The position numbers and the translations under genes are program-made. Below the pieces are notes generated by a model. It searched no databases. It had not been told where the DNA came from and saw only the letters and a program-made list of their open reading frames with translations. A stretch of 64,000 nucleotides of DNA from PALSA-505 sp036501145 (GTDB lineage: Bacteria > Actinomycetota > Actinomycetes > Streptosporangiales > Streptosporangiaceae), in contig DASYAV010000120.1 of the NCBI GenBank assembly GCA_036501145.1, positions 62,001 through 126,000 on the forward strand. Reading direction: 5' to 3'. Below, piece by piece: positions 50,761 to 58,781 of the stretch; within the stretch, counting starts at the first letter, position 1, and each line of letters starts with the position of its first letter.

Positions 50761-50991
50761 GTGGCTACCTACCGTGAGCTGTTCGAGGTACCCGAGTCGG
50801 CGCGGCGCCCACCGGGGGTGGTGGCCCAGTGGCTCGCCGTCCCGGTCACGATGACGCTGGCGGCGGCCGCCTCGGTCACGGTCACACTGGCCCTCACGCC
50901 AGGCCTGCGGTGGCCAGCGGAGCAGACTGATCCCGCGCCGGACCGGCAGTCAGGCGAGTTCGTCATGGCGACCGCTAACGGAGAGTGCTAA
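50761..50991 (+). pseudogene. Internally deleted MFS gene copy
   Basis: This 76-codon frame starts ATYRELFEVPES, matching the first codons of the MFS gene at 47846. It then jumps through SARRPPGV to VAQWLAVPVTMTLAAAASVT, matching that gene near residue 353. Roughly 340 codons are missing while the frame and stop remain. It keeps the duplicated promoter and could still be transcribed as a short one-helix peptide. It is more likely a relic than a gene. Confidence 0.8.
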
Positions 50992-51057
50992 TAACCTTCC
51001 GGAATAATTGGGAGATAATGCCCTCGTCAGGGTGACTGCTCCGGCGAGGGAGCCCAT

Positions 51058-54006
51058 GTGACTACCGGACGTAGTGGCACCGCATCCTTGCCGGTGCTGC
51101 ACGGGCCCGCGTTCACCGGCCGCGGCAGCGAACTGGCCGCCCTCACCGCGGCGCTGGCGGGCCGACCCGCGGTCGTCCTGGTGGACGGGGAGGCCGGGAT
51201 CGGCAAGAGCAGGCTGATCGGCGAGTTCTGTGCTTCCCCGGCCGGGCAGGCCAGCAGTCCGCTGGTGGGCTGCTGCCCGCCGTTCCGCACCCCGCATACC
51301 CTGGGCCCGGTGGCCGACGCGGTCCGCCAGGCCGCGCCGGACGGGATAGCCGCCCTGCCGCTGTCCGGTCTGGCCGGGGCGCTGCGGCCGCTGTTCCCCG
51401 AATGGGCGCCCGGCCTGCCGCCGGCCCCGGAGCCGGCCGAGGACGCGACCGCGGCCCGGCACCGGCTGTTCACCGCCCTGGCCGAGCTGCTCGCCTGCCT
51501 GGACGTGGGTGTCCTGGTCGTGGAGGACATGCACTGGGCCGACGACGCCACCGTCGAATTCCCGCTGTACCTGGCCTCCCGCCGGCCGCGGCCGGGCAGC
51601 CTGGTGGTGACCTGCCGCCCCGAGGACGTGCCGGCCGCCTCGCTGCTGCCCCGGCTGGCCCGGCTGGCCGCCGGCGACGGCGGGCTGCGCCTGGCCCTGG
51701 ACCCCCTGGACGTAGCCGGCACGGCCGCCCTGATGTCGTCCATGCTGGCCGGCGAGCACGTGTCGGACGAGTTCGCCGCCTTCGTGCACGAGCACACCGA
51801 GGGCATCCCGCTGGCGGTGGAGGAGTCGGTGCGGCTGATGGCCAGCCGCGGCGACCTCGCCCGCCGGGGGGACACCTGGGTGCGGCACCGCACCGAGCGG
51901 ATCACCGTGCCGCCCACCATCCGCGACGCGGTGCTGGAACGCGCCGCGCAGTTGACCCCGGATGCCCAGGCGGTGCTGCGGGCTGCCGCGGTGCTGGCCG
52001 CCCCGGCCGCCGAGGTCACCGTGCAGGCCGTAACGGGTTTTTCTGCTGAACGGCTGCGCGCGGGCCTGGCGTACGGGCTGACCAGCGGGCTGCTGGCCGA
52101 GGACACCCACGGGCTGGTGGCGTTCCGGCATGCGCTGGCGGCCCGGGCGGTGGCCGAGGCTGTCGCGGGCCCAGAGCGCCGGCTGATGCATCAGCGGGCG
52201 GGGGAGGCGCTTGAAGACACCTGGCCGACGCCGCTGGCCCGGCTGACCCGGCACTTCCGCGAGGCCGGAGATACTCTGCGGTGGTCCCGGTACGCCGAGC
52301 GGGCCGCTGAGGTGGCTCTGGCCGCGGGCGACGAGGCGGGCGCCGGGGAACTGCTGGCGGACCTGGTGATCGGTGCCCGGCTGCCTGCGGGTGAGGCGGC
52401 CCGGCTTACCGGCAAGATCGTGCTGCTGGCCCTGCCGGGGGATGGGCGGCTGCGGGATCTGGTGCCGGCGTTGCGGTCGGCGCTGGACGCCCTGGACCTG
52501 GAGCCTGGCCCGGAGGCAGAGCTGCGGTTCCAGCTCGGCCGGATCCTGCTGACCATGGATGAGCACGAGGCCGGCCGCGCCGAGCTGGAGCGGGCCGTCT
52601 CCCGGCTGCGGCCTGGCTCGGTTCAGGCCGTCCGGGCGATGACGCTGCTCGGCTGGCCGCATGGCATGGGTGTTCCGGTGCCGGTGCGGGTGCGGTGGCT
52701 GCGGCGGGCGGCGCAGGCCGCCGGGTCGCTGGAGCCGGGTGAGCGGCTGCGGCTGCAGGGGGACCGGGCCTTTGCGCTGCTGGCGCTGGGTGAACCTGAG
52801 GGGTGGGTGGCGGCGGACGCGATCCCCGATCTGCCGTCGGGTGCCGGGGAGAGACTCCAGGTGACCCGCGGCCACGCGAACCTGGGCGAGATGGCGATGA
52901 CCTGGGGCCGCTATGGTGAGGTCGGCCAGCGGCTGGCACGAGCCAGGGAGCTGGCCGGTACCTACGGCTACTCGCTCCTTGGCGGCAGCGCGCTGGCGTA
53001 CCAGGCTCATCTGGACTGGCTCACCGGCGCCTGGGACGGGCTGGCGTCGCGGGCCGCGGCCCTGTCTGGGGATGAGCGTCTGTCCTCGGCAGCCAGGCTG
53101 CAGGCGGTCTTGGTGACCGGGCTGCTGGATGCCGCGGCCGGCGACCGTGGCCGGGCCGAGGATCGCCTTCGCCAGGTGCTGGGCGAGACGCTCCGCCGCG
53201 GTGCCGTGGAGTACGCGCTGGAACCGGCGGCCGCGCTGGCCCGACTGGCGCTGGCCGACGCGGAGGCCGAGTCGGCCCTGAAGGTCACCGAAGACCCGGC
53301 CAGGATCATCGCCCAAAAGGGCACCTGGATATGGGCGGCAGAGCTTGCTCCGGCCCGCGTCGAAGCGCTGGCCGCAGCTGGCCGCGACGAGGAAGCCGAG
53401 TCACTTGTGCGGCGGTTCACCCAAGGGCTGCGCGGGCGCGATGCCCCTGCGCCGAAGGCGGCCCTGTTGCTGTGCCGGGCGATCCTGGCCGAGGCCCGCG
53501 GCGAGCAGCGCCGCGCGGCCACCCTGTTCGGCCGCGCGGCTGCCGCCTGGCAGGCGCTGCCCCGCCCCTACGACGCGCTGCTGGCCCGGGAACGGCAGGC
53601 CCGCGCCCTGCTCGCCACGGACCGGCCCGAGGCTGCCCTGGCCGTGCTCACTGAGGTCCAGCTCGGGCTCTCGGAGCTGGGCGCGCGCCGGGATGCGGAC
53701 CGGGTCGCACGGACCATGCGCGAGCGGGGCATGACCGTTCCCCGGGTGTGGCGGGGCGGGCGGCGCGGTTACGGCAGCCAGCTCTCCCCCCGCGAGCTCG
53801 AGGTCGCCTGGGAAGCCGCAGCGGGGCGCACCAACAAGGAGATAGCCGCGGCCCTGTCGCGATCGCCCAGAACCGTGGAGATGCAGCTGTACTCGGCCAT
53901 GCGCAAGCTAGGTGTGCCTACCCGCGCTGCGCTGATCGCCCATGCCGCCCGCGGGGGCCTTACCCCTGGCGGGCCCCTGTCGGCGGAGCCCAGCCACCCC
54001 AGGTAA
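51058..54006 (+). CDS. Large LuxR-family (LAL-type) ATPase transcriptional regulator
   Basis: This 982-residue regulator has an N-terminal AAA/NTPase with Walker A GEAGIGKS at residues 44-51 and Walker B-like LVVEDMHWADDATVE. A long helical TPR-like middle region rich in Ala/Leu/Glu follows. The C-terminal LuxR helix-turn-helix is LSPRELEVAWEAAAGRTNKEIAAALSRSPRTVEMQLYSAMRKLGV. LAL proteins are ATP-dependent activators that sense small ligands. The GTG start follows GAGGGAG. It is upstream of, and co-oriented with, the S53 peptidase cluster and is the obvious candidate for controlling it. The preceding 66 bases are unusually AT-rich. Confidence 0.93.
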   Translation: MTTGRSGTASLPVLHGPAFTGRGSELAALTAALAGRPAVVLVDGEAGIGKSRLIGEFCASPAGQASSPLVGCCPPFRTPHTLGPVADAVRQAAPDGIAALPLSGLAGALRPLFPEWAPGLPPAPEPAEDATAARHRLFTALAELLACLDVGVLVVEDMHWADDATVEFPLYLASRRPRPGSLVVTCRPEDVPAASLLPRLARLAAGDGGLRLALDPLDVAGTAALMSSMLAGEHVSDEFAAFVHEHTEGIPLAVEESVRLMASRGDLARRGDTWVRHRTERITVPPTIRDAVLERAAQLTPDAQAVLRAAAVLAAPAAEVTVQAVTGFSAERLRAGLAYGLTSGLLAEDTHGLVAFRHALAARAVAEAVAGPERRLMHQRAGEALEDTWPTPLARLTRHFREAGDTLRWSRYAERAAEVALAAGDEAGAGELLADLVIGARLPAGEAARLTGKIVLLALPGDGRLRDLVPALRSALDALDLEPGPEAELRFQLGRILLTMDEHEAGRAELERAVSRLRPGSVQAVRAMTLLGWPHGMGVPVPVRVRWLRRAAQAAGSLEPGERLRLQGDRAFALLALGEPEGWVAADAIPDLPSGAGERLQVTRGHANLGEMAMTWGRYGEVGQRLARARELAGTYGYSLLGGSALAYQAHLDWLTGAWDGLASRAAALSGDERLSSAARLQAVLVTGLLDAAAGDRGRAEDRLRQVLGETLRRGAVEYALEPAAALARLALADAEAESALKVTEDPARIIAQKGTWIWAAELAPARVEALAAAGRDEEAESLVRRFTQGLRGRDAPAPKAALLLCRAILAEARGEQRRAATLFGRAAAAWQALPRPYDALLARERQARALLATDRPEAALAVLTEVQLGLSELGARRDADRVARTMRERGMTVPRVWRGGRRGYGSQLSPRELEVAWEAAAGRTNKEIAAALSRSPRTVEMQLYSAMRKLGVPTRAALIAHAARGGLTPGGPLSAEPSHPR

Positions 54007-54135
54007 CGGCCACACCGCAGCCACGAGTACCGGGACCCGCCGAGCAAAATACGGGGAATCTCCTGATCGCAACCGGGCAGCCGTGCGTTCCACACTGCAC
54101 GTGTGACGCGACACGAAGCCCGGGAGAACGCCCCG

Positions 54136-54327
54136 GTGAACACGCCCACCCCGGCACAGCCCGAGGGCCCGTCCGTCTCGCACGCCGATGACGGCCCGGG
54201 CGGCCGGGACCCGGTAACTGGCACAGCCCCGGAAGATGGCTCACCTCCATCAGGTGATCCGGCCAGTGGTTCCGGCGAAGACGGCCCGCCCGCCGCGGCG
54301 GGCGACGACGACTACGTACCCCTGTAA
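54136..54327 (+). CDS. Short acidic peptide, possible precursor or linker ORF
   Basis: This 63-residue, very acidic and Pro/Gly/Ser-rich peptide ends GDDDYVPL. GTG 54136 has GGGAG nine bases upstream; an in-frame GTG at 54103 without a ribosome binding site would add 11 residues. There is no signal peptide or Cys. It fits tightly between the LAL regulator and the first S53 peptidase, which starts 15 bases after its stop. It could be a peptide substrate or modified-peptide precursor, or simply a small unstructured protein; no family was recognised. Confidence 0.5.
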   Translation: MNTPTPAQPEGPSVSHADDGPGGRDPVTGTAPEDGSPPSGDPASGSGEDGPPAAAGDDDYVPL

Positions 54328-54342
54328 ACCCCAGACCCAGGG

Positions 54343-55899
54343 ATGGCACGAATGCGAAAGCAGCCAGACAAACGCAGGAACCCGGCCGGGCGAGTGCCGC
54401 TGACCAGGAAAAAGTCCCACCGGATGGGTCGCCGGCCCTGGGCCATAGCGGGCGCGGCCGCCGCCGCGGCGATCGGCCTGGTGGCGTACGCCGTGACGGG
54501 AGCCGCCGCTGTCGCGCACCACGCCGCCGGAGCCGGTCGTCTCACCGCGGCGCAGGCAGGGGCCACTGGAGCGGCGCAGGCGCCGAGCCCGCCGATCACC
54601 GCGAGTGCGCCGGGGACCGGGCTCCCGGGGGCGCTGCCGGTGGCCGCGCCGCACACCGGGAAGGGCTGGATGAGCAACGACCTGATGGTGCGGGTGCCGA
54701 AGTGGACGGGCGGGAAGGCGAACTGCACGCCCACGACGCAAGCCCTGCCCGACACCCAGTCCGCGCATCCGGTGACGGGCGGCTGCGGGGCCACCGCGCG
54801 GCTGGCGGCGGCCTCCCCACCGGGGTACGGGGCCACGCAGCTGCGGGCCTACCTGCGGCTGCGCGGCACCGGCGCGGGCCAGTCGGTGGCGATCGTGGAC
54901 CCCTACGACAACCCGTACGTCACCCGGGACATCAAGATCTACAGTAAGCAGTTCGGCCTGCCCCTGCCCTGCCCGGCCAAGGGCAGCGTGCCGGGCTGTT
55001 TCCGGTTCTCGGTGGCGCGCCCGTTCGGGATCGGCGGCCTGGACCCGGGATCCGCGCTGGAGTCCGATCTGGACGTGCAGATGGTGCACGCGATCGCCCC
55101 GCAGGCGTCAATCACCCTGGTCGAGGCCCATGACAACAGCATCACCAGCCTGTTCCAGGCGATCGACTACGCAGCGGGCCTCAACCCCACGCCCGCCGTG
55201 ATCAGCAACAGCTGGGGCAGCGCCGAATTCCCCGCTGAAACGTCTGGCGACCAGCACTGCGCACTGTCCGCCACCTTGTGCGTGTTCTCCTCCGGCGACA
55301 CTGGCAATCCGGCCAGGTACCCGGCATCCAATCCGTATGTGCTGGCGGTCGGCGGCACCAGCTTGCAGCTGTCCCCGGCCGGGCAGGTCCAGTCCGAGGT
55401 CGCCTGGTGCTGCATCAACCAGGGCGGAACCGGCGGCGGGATGAGCCAGTACGAGCCACGGCCCGCCTACCAGGACGCCGTCAATCCCTACCAGGGCCGG
55501 GGCACTCCGGATGTGTCGTTTGACGCCGACCCCTACACCGGGGTGGCCGTGCATGACACGGTCGGCCTGGACGGGCAGAACGGCTGGATCGAGGTCGGCG
55601 GGACCAGCGTCGGTGCCCCGGCGTGGTCGGGGATCGTGGCCGCCGCCGACCAGCTCCGCGCCCGGGCGCATAAGGCCCCGCTCGCGGGGGCCGGGTTCGC
55701 GGCCCAGAAGCTGATCTACGGCATGCCGCACCGATTCGGGTTCGGCGACATCACGCACGGCGTCAACAACATCTATCAGTGCAACGCCGCGGAGGGCACG
55801 CCGGTGACCGCCTGCCAGGCCAAGCCCGGCTATGACCTGGTCACCGGGTGGGGCAGCCCTCGGCCCGGCATCGACACCGCGCTGGCCAGCACCCGATAA
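54343..55899 (+). CDS. S53 family peptidase (sedolisin), first of three
   Basis: This 518-residue protein has a basic N-terminus and a hydrophobic signal or anchor (AIAGAAAAAAIGLVAYAVTG, about residues 34-53). A low-complexity region follows to about residue 155, then the sedolisin catalytic domain. Glu240 and Asp244 lie in ESDLD, the oxyanion Asp319 in SSGDTG, and the nucleophile Ser422 in GGTSVGAP. S53 enzymes are acid-active serine-carboxyl endopeptidases. The usual pro-kumamolisin propeptide is not recognisable. Eight or more Cys residues suggest disulfides. AAGGAGG at its stop serves the next gene. Confidence 0.92.
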   Translation: MARMRKQPDKRRNPAGRVPLTRKKSHRMGRRPWAIAGAAAAAAIGLVAYAVTGAAAVAHHAAGAGRLTAAQAGATGAAQAPSPPITASAPGTGLPGALPVAAPHTGKGWMSNDLMVRVPKWTGGKANCTPTTQALPDTQSAHPVTGGCGATARLAAASPPGYGATQLRAYLRLRGTGAGQSVAIVDPYDNPYVTRDIKIYSKQFGLPLPCPAKGSVPGCFRFSVARPFGIGGLDPGSALESDLDVQMVHAIAPQASITLVEAHDNSITSLFQAIDYAAGLNPTPAVISNSWGSAEFPAETSGDQHCALSATLCVFSSGDTGNPARYPASNPYVLAVGGTSLQLSPAGQVQSEVAWCCINQGGTGGGMSQYEPRPAYQDAVNPYQGRGTPDVSFDADPYTGVAVHDTVGLDGQNGWIEVGGTSVGAPAWSGIVAAADQLRARAHKAPLAGAGFAAQKLIYGMPHRFGFGDITHGVNNIYQCNAAEGTPVTACQAKPGYDLVTGWGSPRPGIDTALASTR

Positions 55900-55911
55900 G
55901 GAGGCACCGGC

Positions 55912-57315
55912 ATGCAATCCCCCTCCAGCACCCCCAGCGCCACACCCCGGCCACGACACGCAACGACCGTGACGCGTTCCCTGCTGGCCCGCCGCAGCAC
56001 CCGCCTGGCGGCCGGGCTGACCGCGGTGGCCCTGAGCCTGCTGGCCACCCCGGCCGCCGCGTCCGCAGCCGTGCCGCTGGCCGCATCGTCTCCCCACCCG
56101 GCGGCCGGGCACCGGCCGGATGCCATCACGCCAGCGGGCCCGGGAGCCCCCCGGGGCGCGCGGGGCATGCTGAGCCCGCACGCGGCCCGGCTGCCGCTGC
56201 TGGCCAAGGTCCGCCGCTGGACGGCCGCCGGCCGGCCGGTGCTGGCCGCCGGGGCGCCCGGTGGCTACACGGCCACCGAGCTGCGCGCCTACCTGCAGCT
56301 GGCCGGCACCGGCGCCGGGCAGACGGTGGCCATCGTGGACGCCTACGACGACCCGTACGCGCAGCACGACATCACCACCTACAGCAAGCAGTTCGGCCTG
56401 CCCCTGCCCTGCACCAAGAAACGCACCACAGGCTGTTTCAGCTTCCAGGCGGTGCACCCGTTCGGCCTGGGCGGGATCAACACCGACGGCCAGGACTGGA
56501 CGCTGGAGCAGTCGCTGGACGTGGACATGGTGCACGCCATGGCCCCGCAGGCCTCCATCGTCTTGGTGGAAGCCCGCAACAGCAACGCCGGGCTGTACCG
56601 GGCGCTCGGTTATGCGGCCGGACTGCACCCCGCGGTACTCAGCCTCAGCTGGGGAGGCACCGAATCCGCCGGGGAGACCAAGCGTGACCACTACTGCCAG
56701 CTGGCCACCGGGGTGTGCACCGCCTCCGCCGGGGACAACGGCTACCCGGGCGGCTACCCGGCCTACAACCCGGCCGTGGTCGCGGTCGGCGGCACCACCC
56801 TCAACCTCACCCTGGCCGGCACGGTCACCTCGGAAACGGCCTGGTCCCTCAACTCGTGCAGCAGCGGCGGCGCCACCGGCGGCGGAGTCAGCGCCTACGA
56901 GCCCCGGCCCGCCTACCAGGACCAGGTGAACCCATATCCAAACCGCGGCACCCCGGACGTGTCGTTTGACGCCAACCCGTGCACCGGGGTAGCCGTCTAC
57001 ACCACGGCGGACGGCGGCTGGATAGAGGTGGGCGGCACCAGTGCCGGCTCCCCGGCCTGGGCCGGCATCCTGGCCTCGGCCGACCAGCTGCGCGCCGCCG
57101 CCGGCAAACCCGCGCTGACCTCAGCCGGGTATGCGGCCCAGCAGGCCCTGTACGGGCTGGCCACCGGGCAGGACGGCCGGCCGCTGTACGACGTGACCAG
57201 CGGCAGCAACGGCTCCTGCGGCGCGGTCTGCACCGCCGGGCCCGGCTATGACTTCGTCACAGGCCTGGGCAGCCCTCGCCCGGGCATCGACACCGCGCTC
57301 GCCGCGGCCCCCTGA
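55912..57315 (+). CDS. S53 family peptidase (sedolisin), second of three
   Basis: This 467-residue paralogue of the preceding protein has a Sec-type signal (LAAGLTAVALSLLATPAAASA), a spacer to about residue 115, then the catalytic domain starting GGYTATELRAYLQLAGTGAG. Catalytic residues are Glu199 and Asp203 (EQSLD), Asp275 (SAGDNG) and Ser377 (GGTSAGSP), all present. The FGLPLPC and ISNSWG/LSLSWGG regions align with copy one, so the pair arose by tandem duplication. AAGGAGG, overlapping the upstream stop, gives coupled translation. The propeptide is short or absent. Confidence 0.93.
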   Translation: MQSPSSTPSATPRPRHATTVTRSLLARRSTRLAAGLTAVALSLLATPAAASAAVPLAASSPHPAAGHRPDAITPAGPGAPRGARGMLSPHAARLPLLAKVRRWTAAGRPVLAAGAPGGYTATELRAYLQLAGTGAGQTVAIVDAYDDPYAQHDITTYSKQFGLPLPCTKKRTTGCFSFQAVHPFGLGGINTDGQDWTLEQSLDVDMVHAMAPQASIVLVEARNSNAGLYRALGYAAGLHPAVLSLSWGGTESAGETKRDHYCQLATGVCTASAGDNGYPGGYPAYNPAVVAVGGTTLNLTLAGTVTSETAWSLNSCSSGGATGGGVSAYEPRPAYQDQVNPYPNRGTPDVSFDANPCTGVAVYTTADGGWIEVGGTSAGSPAWAGILASADQLRAAAGKPALTSAGYAAQQALYGLATGQDGRPLYDVTSGSNGSCGAVCTAGPGYDFVTGLGSPRPGIDTALAAAP

Positions 57316-57343
57316 CCCGGCCGGCAGCCCGAAGGAGACCTCC

Positions 57344-58747
57344 ATGCACACCATGTACCGAAAGTGCCGCCTCGCGCTGGCCGGGCTGGCCGCCATCGCC
57401 ACCATGACCGCGGCGGCAGCCACGGTGACCGCGCCCGCGTCGGCGGCCGCCACACCGGGGCCGGCCAGCCTGGCCCCGGCGGCCCCCTGCCGGGGCGGCG
57501 GACAGAAGCTGTCGGCCCATCCACCGGCGCCGCAGCCGGGGCATGTCGCCCTGCTCTGGCGGCTGGCCCGCGGCGCCCGCCTGAGCTGCTACCCCGGCCA
57601 GCATGCAACCCCGGACAGCATCGGCGAGCCAGGCGGCTATGACCCCGCCGAGCTGCAGGCCTACCTCGGGCTGCACGGTGACGGCGCCGGGCAGACGGTC
57701 GCGGTCACCATTCCCTACGACGTCAACGAGGCCCAGGCGGTGACCACCGCCCTGTCCGTCTATGACAGCTGGTACGGCCTGCCCCCCGCCTGCTCCGCCA
57801 CCATCACCACCGGCTGCTTCCCTCTGACCTTCGCCGCCCCGCACGGCACGGCGCCGCCGCCGCAAGGGCTATTCGAAGCGCTCCTGGCCCAGCCGGAGGC
57901 CGAACTGGACGTGGAACTGATCCACGCGCTGGTGCCGCGGGCGTCAATCGAGGTGGTCGAGGGCTACGACGACACAGTGACACACATGCTGCAGGCGGTC
58001 GCCTACGCGCAGAGTCTGCACCCGGCCGCCGTCAGCAACAGCTGGGGCACCCCCGAGTTCTCCGGCGAGCAGGCGGCCGGCGGCCACTGCACGGCCACCG
58101 GCTCGCCCTGCGTGTTCGCCACTGGCGATTCCGGCAACTACGGCTGGTGCGACGGCCAGGGCACCGGCACCGGCGAGGACTGCGGCGGCTACCCGGCCGC
58201 CAGCCCCAAGGTGCTGGCGGTCGGCGGCACCACCCTCGACCTCACTGATTCCGGGAAGAAGGTGCAGTCGGAGACCGCCTGGTCTGGCAGCGGCGGCGGG
58301 ATCAGCGCCTACGAGCCATTCCCCGCTTACCAGCAGCGGGCCGACTCCTACACGACCGGACGCGGCGTCCCTGACGTGTCCTTCGACGCTGACCCCAACT
58401 CCGGCATCGCCGTGTACGACGACCAGGTGGTCACCTACAACGGGCAGACGGTCCAGGCGCACGAGGGCTGGGTGGAGACCGGCGGCACCAGCGCCGGCGC
58501 CCCGGCCTGGTCAGCGATCCTGGCCGCCGCGGACCAGTTGCGCGCTGCCGCCGGCCAGCCGCAGCTGACCATCGGCCAGATTCACGCCGCTGCCTACGCC
58601 AAGAGCAGGAAGAAGCCGGTCGCCGACATCACCACCGGGACCAATGGCCTGTGCGGCGCACAGTGCACCGCCGGCCCCGGCTACGACCTCGTCACCGGGG
58701 AGGGCAGCCCCCGGCACGGCATCGACACCTACCTCGCCTCCCGCTAG
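57344..58747 (+). CDS. S53 family peptidase (sedolisin), third of three
   Basis: This 467-residue enzyme is the most divergent of the trio. Signal peptide is LALAGLAAIATMTAAAATVTAPASA; the catalytic domain begins GGYDPAELQAYLGLHGDGAG near residue 98. Catalytic residues are Glu185 and Asp189 (EAELD), Asp262 (ATGDSG) and Ser383 (GGTSAGAP). An insertion (QVVTYNGQTVQAHEGW) and an extra Cys-containing loop near residue 270 distinguish it, suggesting altered specificity. GAAGGAGA lies about six bases before the ATG, 28 bases after the second peptidase. Confidence 0.93.
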   Translation: MHTMYRKCRLALAGLAAIATMTAAAATVTAPASAAATPGPASLAPAAPCRGGGQKLSAHPPAPQPGHVALLWRLARGARLSCYPGQHATPDSIGEPGGYDPAELQAYLGLHGDGAGQTVAVTIPYDVNEAQAVTTALSVYDSWYGLPPACSATITTGCFPLTFAAPHGTAPPPQGLFEALLAQPEAELDVELIHALVPRASIEVVEGYDDTVTHMLQAVAYAQSLHPAAVSNSWGTPEFSGEQAAGGHCTATGSPCVFATGDSGNYGWCDGQGTGTGEDCGGYPAASPKVLAVGGTTLDLTDSGKKVQSETAWSGSGGGISAYEPFPAYQQRADSYTTGRGVPDVSFDADPNSGIAVYDDQVVTYNGQTVQAHEGWVETGGTSAGAPAWSAILAAADQLRAAAGQPQLTIGQIHAAAYAKSRKKPVADITTGTNGLCGAQCTAGPGYDLVTGEGSPRHGIDTYLASR

Positions 58748-58781
58748 CGACCCCGTTGACCATCACCGGAGGGTGACCGAG

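Noticed and set aside
50698..50991. The duplicated MFS promoter region as an insertion-sequence end
   Set aside because: No transposase or terminal inverted repeats flank it, and the homology continues into codons at both ends of the MFS gene, which fits duplication plus deletion.
50950..53316. A 788-codon open frame antisense to the LAL regulator
   Set aside because: It is Arg/Gln/His/Pro/Gly-rich with no domain, as expected for the complement of a GC-rich gene; the plus-strand frame has clear ATPase and LuxR motifs.
54103..54135. GTG 54103 as start of the short acidic peptide
   Set aside because: No ribosome binding site precedes it, while GTG 54136 has GGGAG at a normal distance.
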